The notes beneath the pieces were generated by a model, which was not told the origin of the DNA, did not search any database, and saw only the letters and a list, made by a program, of their open reading frames with translations. A stretch of DNA of 64,000 nucleotides from Symsagittifera roscoffensis (lineage: Eukaryota; Xenacoelomorpha; Acoela; Convolutidae), in assembly GCF_963678635.1 (NCBI RefSeq), contig NC_087066.1, positions 5,051,954-5,115,953 of the forward strand, given 5' to 3'. Positions 33,456 through 45,357 of the stretch are shown piece by piece (the stretch's first letter is position 1; the number at the start of each line of letters is the position of its first letter). A program made the translations under genes and the position numbers.

Positions 33456-35880
33456 GTAAGTTGAACACTTTATATATTTTTTCAACTCACGACTTCAACT
33501 TTGCGACATATAACCAGTCTAAACATTTAGATTGTTTTAAGTTTTGTTTTTGAAAACTTTGTTGAATTGCAATCATGATTTTTCACCTTTTTGAATAGCA
33601 GAAATAAGATTACATGAACTGTATCATAAAATCAGACAAGTTTCAATTCCTGCCTTCCTGATTCGATTCCTGTTTTGGTGGAAAAACTTTCAAAAAAAAC
33701 ATTTGGTTTGCGGATTTCATAGAAGATTCTTTCTACACTGATTAAAAACTTTTAAAAAGCAACATGTTTCAATAATCAGCAGAAAACGTTGTTTTGCATT
33801 TTTTATATCAATTTTTCTCCTCATTTTCTGCTTTTTTGTGGAAAAACGCTAAAACGATATCTTACATATCGAATAAAAAGAAGAAGAAAAAAACTTGGAA
33901 GCCCGCCTATTATATCAGCCTGTTGTTTTTTTTCAAACAAACGACAAAACGCCAGATCTATTTTCTTTTTTGTGGAGTTTCTTGAATAACAATCATAAAA
34001 AGATCACAATGTTGCCTTGTGAATTGCATCTCAATTTTTTAACATGATATGTTTGCTAAAAAGTAAGGATTTGAAATATGTTTTAATCAAACTTTTCCTG
34101 AGTTTAACTTTTTTTAGCTGAAGTGGGCACTAAAACTAACTGCAAAAAACAAATAAGGCAAAAATGATACGCTTTCTCAATTTGAACTAGTTTGCGAAAC
34201 ATGGGTTGTTTGACCACAGTTATATCACCAAGATTTTTGATCAGGTTGTGTTAAAAGGCAAAAGTATTTCGAAAATATTTCAAAGAATTCTGTTGCAGCT
34301 TCAGTAGCGACTAAACAGGTTGCAGTGCAACATTTCACTTAAGCCAATCTGCTTTTTGTGAATTGAAGTCTGTCCGTGTAGAAACAACTTAAGATTAAAA
34401 TTCTTGCTCAGTACGTACTAAAAAAGAAAAAAAATTCTGGGAAAAAAACTTGAATGAAAAGCTTAAAGACGTTGGAAGGCGATTAGAAGGAGATTTTAAG
34501 CAGCCCTCTTATTGATCTCGAAAAAAGTTTTAAAAAAAGTAAAACTAATTGAAAGAAGTATTTGATAAAATTTCGTTTTCTTTTATCCTTCTGTGATAAT
34601 TTAGTAATTTTGAAAACAAAACAAGATACTTGTAAGCTTTAGCTTAGCTTACAAGTTAGTTCCAATTCATTTTTAATAATTCATTAAGAGTTGTTCTTCC
34701 CGAAGAGTTATCTGGCTCATCTATGAGTTACTTAGTTAATTAAAAAGGAATTAATTGATGAATTATCATTAACTTTTTTCTGTGAATATTTGAAAAAAAA
34801 GGATTAAAAAAAAGAGAAAAAAAGAGAAAAAGTATTAATCAAAGGCTCAATCAACCTAATTTTAAATTCAAATTCGGCTGCTTGTGTTTTCTCTTGTTCA
34901 ACGTTCAAATTGTTAAGGTAGAAATAAAGTCAAGGCACATAGAAGTTGCAACCTTTAGTTTTCAGGCAAAAAAATGAATGACATTTTTTTTCCACGTTTG
35001 TGCCCTTTTCTCTGCACTAATAAAGATTCACAGTTGAATTTTTGACAAACGATGCATGAAGGTCTTTTTGAAACTATAGCAGGATAAAAAAACCGCCAAA
35101 TCTATTTTTGAGGTTCCGTTTTGCTACTTAATTAGAAAGCAACAGAGAAGTGTCCTTGAGCTTTTAAGTGAAAAAGCTTTTATAGTTTATTATCCGGCTA
35201 TTGCTGAAAAAAAGTATCATATACCATATATCAAAATTTCAACCGTGAGTTTTTATTATTGTAGAGAAAATGGCACAAACGTGAAAAAATTTCGTTCCCT
35301 TTTCGCCGGAAAATTTAAGAATGCAACTTTTGTGTCCCGTGACTGTATTTTTCTGCGCAGAAAAGATCAACTTGCTTAACAACTGTGGTGTCATTGTCTC
35401 CAGAACCATATGCAGTTTTATTAGATTTTTTCAATGAGATAAGTCCCATTCATGTAATAAATATCCTCTTCATAGACGTTAAAATTATTTCCCTCAAAAA
35501 TGGTTTGATCACAACAGTCGTGTTTTGAAATAAAATTAAAGTTCTGGAGCATATGAATGAAACTGAAGTATTCTGAAGGCCATTTTTAGGTTTATTTTGA
35601 ATATCTCTTCGCTCACACAAACATGACATGATCAAAATGGATCCAACTTCAGCAGTCTCTGGTGGTCTCTTTTATTTGATGTGTAATTGAGCCAGCAACT
35701 AGCCCTCGCCTCTAAACTCTCTGCTCTTAGAAAACACAATTTGTATGCCAGATATTCCCAGTCTAAGTTCTGGCTTCGCTCATTAAACACCTTCAGAGTC
35801 CGCATTGATCTAGACAGTTCTCCGACTGAATCGAGTCCAAACTCTGGACACCTGAAACAAGCAATTTCAAGAACTTGAGA
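33456..35880. other. intergenic, no supported gene
   Basis: Short overlapping frames at 33789-33989 are A-rich artefacts. A perfect 11-bp-arm hairpin (ACTTGTAAGCT / AGCTTACAAGT) sits near 34626-34655. A 63-codon frame at 35687-35878 has normal protein composition but no start, splice context or recognised homology. Confidence 0.45.
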
Positions 35881-36145
35881 ACCGGGTCGAGTTCCCGCTC
35901 AAAAGATATGAGCAGTTTGAGCGGTTTTCCAGCAAGATTTGAGCGATTTGAGCAGTTTATCTAATAAAACCGCTCAAAAACCGCGCAAGGTTTGAACGGT
36001 TTGTGAGCGGTTTTTTTTAGATAAACCGTTCAAAAGCCGCTCAAATCGCTCATATTTAAGCAAGATTTTGAGCGCAATCGTCTAAAAACACCGCTCAAAC
36101 CGCTCAAATCTTGCTTCAAATCAGGTGAAAAACCTCGATTCGGGG
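35881..36145. mobile_element. foldback element tiled with TTTGAGCGG motifs
   Basis: Left end ACCGGGTCGAGTTCCCGCTC and the inverse of the right end (CCCCGAATCGAGGTTTTTCA) match partly, then both arms continue through AGCAAGATTTGAGCGATTTG and GTTTATCTA. Within 265 bp the motif TTTGAGCGG (or CCGCTCAAA) and close variants occur about a dozen times. It lies 235 bp past the end of lipocalin exon 2 (minus-strand gene). No coding capacity. Confidence 0.75.
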
Positions 36146-36380
36146 ATCAATTCATTTCTGAAGAGAGCTTCTTCGGTATAAAAAAATCTGCTATGTTTGG
36201 TTCAACACATACACGAACCAACTGTTTATTACAATTTGGTTCCTTATCACAGAATATTGTTAAAGAGAAGTATTTCAAAAAGTGCTAATGAGTTTTTGAC
36301 ATCAATCTCGGATGACGCACACAAACACATCAGATCTTATGATGGTCAAGCTATTTTCATCACTTTTTATAGAAGCGAAA

Positions 36381-36736
36381 TCACCTGTGTTGGTCCACGT
36401 CTTCCAATTTCACTTCAATTCCTTTTTCCTGGAACACTTTCTCCGCCTCTTTAAGTTCACGCTTTTTGGGATGCGGGTCACGTGAGTAGATGGAGGCGGA
36501 CTCCTCGAACACACCCCTGGCTTTTTCTATGCATGAGTAAGTCAGGAGGAACTGGTCTCCAAAATGGACTATGAAAAAGTCTGGCTCTTTTTTGTGTGGC
36601 TGAAGTTTGTCCTCCGAGTACACGAATGCCCCCTCTGATGTAGACTGGAGGGAGAATGGCTGATGGGCAAAGTGGTTAGTCGTCTTCGGATATCGCAGAG
36701 TAGTGAAGGCAGTCTTGTTCAACTGAAGATGCCAGC
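36381..36736 (-). CDS. lipocalin-like gene L1, exon 2
   Basis: Minus strand. The acceptor ATTTAG|GC at 36737 restores a Gly codon with exon 1 (phase 1), giving G-WHLQLNKTAFTTL. The body continues with HQPFSLQSTSEGAFVYSEDK, FFIVHFGDQFLLTYSCIE and VFEESASIYSRDPHPKKREL, which look like the later strands and C-terminal helix of a lipocalin (the SIYSRDPH part resembles the end of apolipoprotein D-type barrels). The frame stops at 36381 (DVDQHR), about 22 residues earlier than the paralogue L2. The stop TGA is inside CAG|GTGATT, a good donor sequence, so a third exon or a truncation are both possible. It shares a nearly identical 245-bp tract with L2 exon 2. Confidence 0.8.
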
Positions 36737-38095
36737 CTAAATGAAAATTTGACTCTTGAAAAAATCTCTAAGGTTAATATAAACGAAAAATTTTGTTTTT
36801 CGAAATTTTGTTTTATTCAATATCATCAACCATTTATAAAAAGCACAATGACAGAGAAAATTATAAGCAAAGGGCAAAACTTTTAGCCAGAGAAAGTATG
36901 ATCCTTAATTTAAAATTGTTTTTGGAGAAATTTTAAGAAAAATTTTACATAACTTGATGCTAGCCATAAAATTCAGATGCACTATCGAAACCTCTGTTGA
37001 AAATTTAGTTGGCCTAGTTGAACTATTAGTTGTAAGCTTTTGAAAAAACTAAAACAGTATTTTGAAAAAACCTTAGTTCTTGGTTATTCTAAAATTTAGG
37101 TATGCTAGAAACCTGAGTTTTCATCAGTGCTAGTTTTAAGTAAAATCTATGCAGCAGCAGTATAAAAACGAAATCGAAAATATTTTTTTTTTGTTTGTTT
37201 TTTTTTCTGTGATATATTTTTTTCAAAACTACGAGTAATGTTTTCCATATAAATGACAATCCCAGATCAATGTCTGATATCATATCAGCTAAAAGTGGTT
37301 ATGAAAACTTCTTTGGAAATATACTTCGTGATAAATTTTTATGGCAAGTATTAAATTTTCCTTAACTTTCTGAAAAATCATGATTTTTTGGCCAGGGATA
37401 ATGTTTTCCATTCTTCTTCATGAGATGAATCTTGTCATTCCTTGGGTGCTTTAACTTGAACTTCGCATAAATCTCGCCATTGTATGTCTCAAAGCTTTAT
37501 TTTGTATAAAATGCAGTCTAAAAGTCAATTCAAAATGAAATCCAAAAGAACAAAAAGAAACAAAACAACAAAAAATCGAAATCATCCAAGTAATTTTCAT
37601 GTAGAACTGAAACTTTAAAGTCATGAAATGTTGTGGTGATGATGCTCTCAACTTTTTTGCAGAAAAGTTATCGAAGATATTTTCTATGCATTACTAAAAT
37701 TTAGCGACATATTCTTTACCTAAAGCGAACGTCAGCCAAGAAACAATAAATCAATGTTCGAGTTCAGTTTGAATGTGCTGTTTCTGATTTTGGATCAAAA
37801 AACTAATGGAATCACGTAATAACTCCCCAGTTATCAACAAACTCCTCGTACTTGATTAGAAAGTAATAAATTATTATCTTTAAGGAATAGTGTTATTTAG
37901 CACAATTGAGCTTAGAAGCACTCCTGATTCATCAAATTTTTTAAATGTAATTTTATAAGGTTTAAAGGTGAGTTTGATTTTGTTCTAAAAAAATCGGAGC
38001 ACTCAAGCTGAAACATTTTCAGTTGAACGATGCTGGAAGTCAATTTAACAACATCCGCAAAAAGAACCGCATAGAACAATTGGCAATGACTTAAA

Positions 38096-40862
38096 TTAGA
38101 AATTGTAAAGAATTAAGAAAGGAAACCTGTAGAACAACTAAGCCACTCCGATTGTCCACAATTCAGGTTGAACAACATTGTTATACACACAATGATATCT
38201 TGCAGAAAATCAACTTTGAAAAAATTCAATTTTATTCCTCGAATTTTATCTTCGTGTTCCAACTTAGTTACTAAGAAATTGTGAATATGGATGTCAAAAG
38301 CCTGTATCAAATTAAGTTAAGAAAAAACTACATTTCAAGTTTTTCATCGCAACCGAGTTTTTTAAGCTTTTCAAATAAGGCATTTTTTGTGCCGTGCATC
38401 TGACTGATCCATAAGTGAAGTTCATAGAGTCACTCAATTTTTTTGAAGGCTGTCTTCCTCCTGTGTAAAAGATTTTCAATATAATTACTACAGCTTTTGA
38501 GCATTGGTAAAATAAACATGCTAACTAGTGTGAAACTTTTATATACTTTCAAATTTTTTGATTAATGATTGATAAATTTGTTTAAAAACGATAGAGAGCA
38601 AAAAAAATTACTTCGATATAAAAAAACACATAGTTAATCAATGCCACTAGGTTATTTTGTAATCAATTGCTGAAAATTTTTGTTTATATAGAAAAAAGAA
38701 GAACATTGCAATGGTTGACTTGCACCCTCGAGATAAAACCCGCACCGAAGTTTCATGGATAATAATCGATTATAATGGATTTTCAAATGTTGTCAATATA
38801 ATCGATTATCATGTCAAATTTAGACCACATAATGGATTTTTAATCGATTATAATCGATTATTTTGGAAAAATTTAAATCTATTATAATCCATTATAATCG
38901 ATTATAATCCATTTTTGTTTTCAATATAATGGATTTTTTTTTGTACATAAAATCCATGAAAATTGAATAATTTTTGTAAATAATGACTCTAATTTCTGCA
39001 ACTTTCTGCAAAACTCGAACAAACACGTTCATCCAGGGACGACCAATATGTAGTAATTTTCCAAAAAGTGCCCAAAAACAGCATTTTTGACCAGCTCTTC
39101 ACGTCAACAGCTCTTCCCATCCCCCCACGAAACCCCCAACCACGACGTGCCCCCTCTCTCTCTAGTTAGGGGACATCTAACTCTAGTAAGGGACATCAAC
39201 TCTAGTAAGAGGTGTTGGGGGCATCAACTCTAGTACGAGGTGGGGGGGGGGGTTGGTGTGCGATCTATAGGTAACTTTTTATAATTTTTCAATAACTCGA
39301 TTGAAAATAGGAAAAAAACAAATTAAGCGAAAAGAAATTAAAACAAAATAACTAACTTAAGTTTAACAAAATTATGAAAAAATGAAAACAACACACAAAA
39401 ATATTTGAATAAATAGATTATAATCCATTATAATTGATTAAAATGGATTATTTTTCTATGAAACTTTTTTTTGAAAATAATCGATTAGAAATTGTAAAAA
39501 ATTAAGAAACGAAACCTGTAGAGCAATTAAGCAAAGTCGATGGACCACAAATCAGGTTGAACAACATTGTTATACACACAATGATATCTTGCAGAAAATC
39601 AACTTTGAAAAAATTCAATTTTATTCCTCGAATTTTATCTTCGTGTTCCAACTTAGTTACCAAGAAATTGTGAATATGGATGTCAAAAGCCTGGATCAAA
39701 TTAAGTTAAGAAAAAACTACATTTCAAGTTTTTCATCAAAACCGAGTTTTTTAAGCTTTTCAAATAAGGCATTTTTTGTGCCGTGCATCTGACTGATCCA
39801 TAAGTGAAGTTCATAGAGTCACTCATTTTTTTTGAAGGCTGTCTTCCTCCTGTGTAAAAGATTTTCAATATAATTACTACAACTTTTGAGCATTGGTAAA
39901 ACAAACATGCTAACTAGTGTGAAACTTTTATATACTTTCAAATTTTTTGCTTAATGATTGATAAATTTGTTTAAATACGATAGAGAGCAAAAAAAATTAC
40001 TTCGATATAAAAAAACACATAGTTAATCAATGCCACTAGGTTATTTTGTAATCAATTGCTGAAAATTTTTGTTTATATAGAAAAAAGAAGAACATTGCAA
40101 TGGTTGACTTGCACTCTCGAGATAAAACCCGCACCGAAGTTTCATGGATAATAATCGATTATAATGGATTTTCGTTGACTAAAATGTTGTCAATATAATC
40201 GATTATCATGTCAAATTTAGACCACATAATGGATTTTTAATCGATTATAATCGATCATTTTGGAAAAATTTAAATCCATTATAATCCATTATAATCGATT
40301 ATAATCCATTTTTGTTTTCAATATAATGGATTATTTTTTGTACATAAAATCTATAAAAATTGAATAAATTTTGTAAATAATGACTCTAATTTCTGCAACT
40401 TTCTGCAAAACTCGAACAAACACGTTCATCCAGGGACGACCAATATGTAGTAATTTTCCGAAAAGTGCCCAAAAACAGCATTTTTGACCAGCTCTTCACG
40501 TCAACAGCTCTTCCCATCCCCCCACGAAACCCCCAACCACGACGTGCCCCCTCTCTCTCTAGTTAGGGGACATCAACTCTAGTAAGAGGTGTTGGGGGGC
40601 ATCAACTCTAGTACGAGGTGGGGTGGGGGGTTGGTGTGCGATCTATAGGTAACTTTTTATAATTTTTCAATAACTCGATTGAAAATAGGAAAAAAAGAAA
40701 TTAAGCGAAAAGAAATTAAAACAAAATAACTAACTTAAGTTTAACAAAATTATGAAAAAATGAAAACAACACACAAAAATATTTGAATAAATAGATTATA
40801 ATCCATTATAATTGATTAAAATGGATTTTTTTTCTATGAAACTTTTTTTTGAAAATAATTGA
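38096..40862. repeat. 1389-bp tandem duplication inside the L1 intron
   Basis: 38096-39484 recurs at 39485-40862, with few differences. Each unit is 640 bp of intron followed by the left three quarters of the AATCGATTAT element. The junction (AATCGATTAGAAATTGTAAA at about 39480) joins the element motif to the intron at a shared TTAG, so the break was inside the palindromic motif array. Confidence 0.9.
38739..39484. mobile_element. AATCGATTAT element, truncated copy
   Basis: Starts CCCGCACCGAAGTTTCATGG like the full copy at 40128 and runs to the duplication junction; the right end is lost. Contains motif arrays at about 38760-38940 and 39415-39484, and a GC-rich centre with CATCAACTCTAGTAAGAGGT repeats. 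Confidence 0.8.
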
Positions 40863-41027
40863 TTATAATCGATTATAATCGATTATATTGGAATTTTATT
40901 GCTTTAAAAAATATTATCATTATAATCCATTTTCAATCGATTATTATCGATTAATTTTGTTATTTTGTAGGGACTGACAATAAAAATCCAATATAATCGA
41001 TTATTATCCATGAAACTTCAGTGCGGG
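40128..41027. mobile_element. 900-bp TIR element with AATCGATTAT arrays, complete copy
   Basis: Left end CCCGCACCGAAGTTTCATGG then ATAATAATCGATTATAAT; right end is the inverse (TTATCCATGAAACTTCAGTGCGGG) with one or two differences over about 45 bp. Both subterminal regions are runs of the 10-bp palindromic unit AATCGATTAT / ATAATCCATT. The centre has G/C-rich runs. No coding capacity, so non-autonomous. TIR begins CCCGCAC like the element at 46917. Confidence 0.8.
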
Positions 41028-42480
41028 AAGTCATTAACAAAATTTTCACCGGCATCTGCAGCGGGGAGTTGATTCAGTTTTAAAATTTCGTGATGGCTTT
41101 GACTGTTTCATTAAGCTTTCAAATGCTTTTCTTTTGTTAATTATAGAGGAAATTGCAAGTGTCGATGTGTTTAAAACTGTTATTTCGGTTATACTTTTAA
41201 ATACATGTTTCCTGTTTACGATGGGTTATTGAAAATCTTGTAATCAAATTTCTTTTTTGTTTTTCGTCATACTATTGTGACTTTTTAACCTAATTTTTAT
41301 CCGCGTAGTTTTGATCATTTTTCCGAAACGTATGACGATGATTGTTCTTGGCTATATCACTATAAAATTTTCTTGAACTAAAGAACTTTCGATTTCGTTT
41401 TTGAAATAGGTTTTCTCAAAAAGCAAAGTTTTTTGTCTGTTTTCCCGACAGACAATTGTATATTTCATAGTAATTAATATCTATGCGTCCAAGTTTACCA
41501 TCTGAAATTTTTCTTGTTTAATTTAAAAAGACTGCTTGAATATTGCCGCTTTTTTGTAATAACAAAACCATCACATCGCGGTTTAAAGTGCAGCTTGACT
41601 CTCTTAATCAGCCTGTTTTTAGCTTCAAAAATAGAAAAACATTGAGAGCTCATAACCATTAACCCTGATCACTTTCAAGTCCAGATTATTCAAACGAGAT
41701 TTTTGTTGTATATTGAAGTTGAAATTGTCCCTTACAAAAGTTGCAACTTCATTAAATTAAACGTTCCAATCGATCGTTTTAAACAGTGTGATCAATCAAG
41801 TGCATCAGTTTTTCCTAGTCGTCCAGAAATTTCTGGCTACAAATGCGTTAAATTTGGTTCGAGGTTAACTTTTCTGCATTAATAAAATCAATAAAATCAA
41901 TAAAAAAGGCACAACTTTTAGCATTGACCAATGCTTTATCGTACCAGTTCTATCATTACACTTGCATTAGTGTTTTATATCTTTTTAAAACCAAATTGTC
42001 TTCTTCTGCTGTTTCATCATCCTACCACACATCAACTGAGACAGGTTATCAATTTTTAGTGACAAGGCCCCGTGATGAAGGTTTGATTATGAAACCATAA
42101 GATCTGCACATCTGTGGTTGCAGCGCTGTTTTTATAGTAAATCGAAGTCAATTCAAATCGCAGTCATAGACATTTCATGTCTCTTTAATATTCAATCAAG
42201 AAACTAATTAATGTTTTATCTCATCAATCAGTCCTAATACTTATGGTAACTTGAATGAAGTCACAGAACAAAAATGAACCGTTTTCCTTAAAATTACAAC
42301 TTTTTGAACAACCAATAAGAGCAACTTTTTTTAGTGGCGGTTACAGTAGCATCTTCTAAAACCAACTAAAAGCCGCTTCTGGAGAATAATTCGCGATTCT
42401 TTCAGCTTTTTTATGCATCTACTACAGATTATTTCAAATTGATGAACTTTTTAATGAGATTGCAAAACTGCTTCAATTAC

Positions 42481-42730
42481 CGTATCCGTATTTCCAGAAA
42501 CCAATGCTCATCACTGGACACCTGAGAGGCACAACATCGAACTCAATTGACCCTGACCTCTTGACCTCATACCATATCCCTTCCAAGGTCAAGTGAAGGT
42601 GAGCGGCATCTACTTTCTGGCAAGTCTGAGACGGTTTTGCACGTCTTGTTTCCCATGCAGCATCACAACCAGTTGATAAAATCAGCAGAAAAACACAGAA
42701 TGGAACGATAAAAAATACCATGCTTTTCAT
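42481..42730 (-). CDS. lipocalin-like gene L1, exon 1 (signal peptide and GxW motif)
   Basis: Minus-strand ATG at 42730 encodes a secretion signal (FFIVPFCVFLLILSTGCDA), then SQTCQKVDAAHLHLTLEG and IWYEVKRSG. G-x-W followed by YEV is the first-strand signature of lipocalins, secreted beta-barrel carriers of small hydrophobic ligands. Two later features (CQK before the motif and LRCP after) suggest disulphides. The exon ends G|GTAATT in phase 1. With exon 2 the product is about 201 residues, a normal lipocalin length. Its paralogue L2 lies 8.75 kb away, head to head. Family identification rests on the GxW signature, size and signal peptide; ligand unknown. Confidence 0.8.
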
Positions 42731-42981
42731 GATATGGTCAGTTTATAAGGTGGTAAAATGAGTCAATGTTTTTAGGTAAATGACAATTGTGGACTCTTAT
42801 TTGAATTACATTTGGATGACCTTTTCTGAAAACTGGAACAAATATGCCGTTATTTGTTTGATTCGACTTTGATAAATTAGTATTTTATCAAAAAGTCTAA
42901 CTTTAATCTAGTTTAATTCCTACTAATATTCAAAATTTACGACTCGCTTTTGGTCGAATGAAATATTTTTGAGTATATGAC

Positions 42982-43409
42982 CAGTGGCAGATCGCGGATC
43001 TAGGATTTTCTCGAGGGGGGGCGGATTTTCAAAAAAATTTCGAAAATTTTGTCGACTTTTTTTTAATGTCGACCGAATTGATTTTTGAGCTCTCCCTAAG
43101 CACGGTTTAGTCCCTGTTTTAGCCAAACTTTCTGCGTCGCAGGCAAGATTTTGAAAAACAGTCCAAAAAAGGTGTTTTTAGACACTTTTTGGAAAATTTT
43201 GACCAAAAAATTGCGTTTTTTCGGCGCGCGCTCTTCCCTCAAAATTAGTATATATTGGCGCCAAAGCCACCCTTAGAAAATTTTCGGGTCGGTCGGTCAA
43301 AAATGGATTTCTTAAAAAGTACCAAAGGGTGGACCCTTTGGGTCGGCAGGGGGTCGAATCCCTGAGAGGGAACGATAGCCCCCCCCCCCCCCCCCCCCAT
43401 CCGCCCCTG
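42982..43409. mobile_element. 428-bp hAT-type MITE with perfect 8-bp TSD
   Basis: Ends CAGTGGCAG...GGATCTAGG and CCGCCCCTG, flanked by TATATGAC on both sides (42974-42981 and 43410-43417). An 8-bp TSD and CAG...CTG termini fit the hAT superfamily. It contains CGGCGCGCGCTCTTCCCTCA and GGCGCCAAAGCC, shared with elements at 30.9 and 60.4 kb, and a 20-C run (43379-43398) at the right end. Reading frames across it are by-products. Confidence 0.92.
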
Positions 43410-43971
43410 TATATGACCATCAGGTAAAAATAATATCTCATGAAAAAAGAAAAATTTTAAGTAATAATTTTGGGTCTGTGTTTGAATATAAACTACGAAA
43501 TATTCGACTGTGCTAGAAATACTATTCGAGTGTAGCGCACAGAGCAATAACAGCATCCTCCTCGATCGAAAACGGTTCTGATTGCATCAAGCCATGTCAA
43601 TGTTGATCGTTTCGGTTTAAGTTTCATTTTCCAATTGGAGACAGGGCTGTGAGTAGACAGCTAGTTTTAAACATAACCCGACTATGGTCTCTAGTGTCAA
43701 CATGCGTCGGTTACCATTATGGATTTTTTGAAGGGATGCCCCCCGTGTCACTTTTCCCCACCTCGGGAACATGCCAAATTCGTCGCCCAGAGGGTCTCCA
43801 ACTTGACGCTTTTTGATTGTTTACAACGCCCAATTTGATCAGCAGCTTAAAGTTTGGTAAAATGCACTCTACGTTTTAAGGACTAAATTGGTCAAAAACA
43901 ATTCCAAAAAGGCTAAATAGTTATGAATTTTTGGCTAAATAGTTATGAATTTGCCTGCAACACAGTAAAGC

Positions 43972-44110
43972 TCCGGGTGACCAAAAATGTTTATCGTACA
44001 ATTCTCATAAATGGGAAATTTCTTTTCATACAAATCCATGAGTTGATGTATACAAAAGCTTTGCATAAAAGCACTTTTTCTAAATAACCTCGCAACCCAA
44101 ATTAGTTTGT
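43972..44110. mobile_element. TIR element, TCCCGGGTTG family, partial copy
   Basis: CTCCGGGTGACCAAAAATGT followed by TCGTACAATTCTCATAAATG and GGGAAATTTCTTTTCAT resembles the left 80-130 bp of the copy at 24364. The other end is not clear; GTAAGATAGG near 44337 may be its remnant. Confidence 0.5.
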
Positions 44111-44398
44111 TTCTCATCATTTATCACAATTTTATCAAATTTTTTAGGAATCTTATACCTCATTCTCAATGTTGGTATAATGGAGCTTGCATGCAAGCAA
44201 TCAAAACACCAGGTTCGCGTGCATGCTCTGTGGCACTCTTACAGTTATCTCTGTATTATCTAATTATCTCTGTAAATAAGCTAATTATCTCTTTTTCGAT
44301 AACTTTTCAAATCCTTAAAAAAAAAATTCGCCGAATGTAAGATAGGTTTTAGAAGTCTTGTTGTGTTTTTGCTCCGACTTTCGATACGAAAGTAACGG

Positions 44399-44916
44399 CC
44401 CGTACCGAGAAAATTCTTTATTTCCGACCTGAAATACTTTGTATCTTATCTTAATTCTGGTCAGAAATTCTTTTTGAAATGTTTAAATAGAGCATGGATT
44501 TTCTTTAAATACTTTAATTCTAAACCTAATTTTGATCAGAAATTAGCTGAATCTAGGCTATTTTTATCGAGAAAAACTCTCCCGTTGGGACTCGAACCAG
44601 ACCTTCTGATTCTTAGACATTTGCTCTATCCACTAGGCTACAACCCTTTATATTTTGCGTAGTTTTAGGAGAATAATAATGTTATAACGAGTGTATTTTT
44701 GCATTGTATTCACTACTGCTATTGTGTATACTCGAATCATGTTTATCTCGTTGCGGTTGAGCAGTGAACTGATTTCTGGTTATTTTTTTCCAGAAACTGT
44801 TTGTTTCTAAACTAGAAAAGAGAAAGATCACTTCTGCACGGAAAATACGAGCAAACTAGACTATATAATCTACATGGAATTTCTATCTAGAAAAACAGCT
44901 TCCGTTGGGTACGAGG
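44399..44916. mobile_element. ~0.5-kb insertion carrying a tRNA-like segment (SINE-like)
   Basis: Defined by comparison with copies A and B of element R, whose sequence continues directly across this point. The ends (CCCGTACC and, inverted, CCTCGTACCC) are loosely alike. It contains the tRNA-like segment at 44574-44647 on the minus strand and a second partial copy of its TTCCGTTGGGTACGAGG end. Confidence 0.6.
44574..44647 (-). other. tRNA-derived sequence with intact A and B boxes
   Basis: On the minus strand TAGCCTAGTGG (A box, 44630-44640) and GGTTCGAGTCC (B box, 44588-44598) match RNA polymerase III internal promoter consensus at tRNA spacing, and the stretch between resembles an Arg-type anticodon arm. 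Acceptor and T stems do not pair properly, so it is not a working tRNA; a SINE head is likely. Confidence 0.65.
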
Positions 44917-45357
44917 GAATATTTGTGCTCGGGGTGGGTTTTTTTCTTTAGACAAATTTCGACTTTTTATCTAGCCATTTTTGACGGAATTTTTTTCATA
45001 TCATTCGAAAGCCATTGTTATCCTGAGCTTAAATTTGAAAAGATATTTCACCTGTGATCTTTTTTCGTAAAGTCATGGGGGTTTAAAAAATGGCATTTTG
45101 GTCAATTTGGGACAATTAACGAGCAATATATTTCGCGCTATTACGCGTAAGCGGATATTCAATCCGTCTTAGAAAACGTTCCAAATTGGTTGAGGGAAGC
45201 TTTTTTGTCATAGTTGATTTAATACTAGAAGCGGAATTTATCCTTTTGTACTTTATATGGCGTGTGAGGTGATGAATTTCACAAAAAATCTCAAATTGTT
45301 TTACAAAATTCTTTCCATTTTTCATTTCTTTTCTTTACTTTTAATTTTCCCTTGTTA

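Larger units (their letters stand above)
36737..42480 (-). other. 5.7-kb intron of lipocalin L1, filled by duplication and TIR elements
   Basis: Bounded by ACG|GTAATT (donor, 42481/42480) and ATTTAG|GC (acceptor). It contains the 1389-bp tandem duplication and two copies of the AATCGATTAT element (38096-41027). In the paralogue L2 the equivalent intron is only 321 bp. The parts 36770-38095 and 41028-42480 hold nothing I can identify. Confidence 0.75.

Noticed and set aside
33789-33989. Two overlapping frames read as genes
   Set aside because: Lysine/phenylalanine-rich by-products of an A/T-rich stretch in two frames at once.
42923-43556. Several minus-strand frames
   Set aside because: They cross the hAT-type MITE and its poly-C tract; no conserved protein features.
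44574-44647. A working tRNA gene
   Set aside because: A and B boxes are good, but acceptor and T stems do not pair, so it is a tRNA-derived element.
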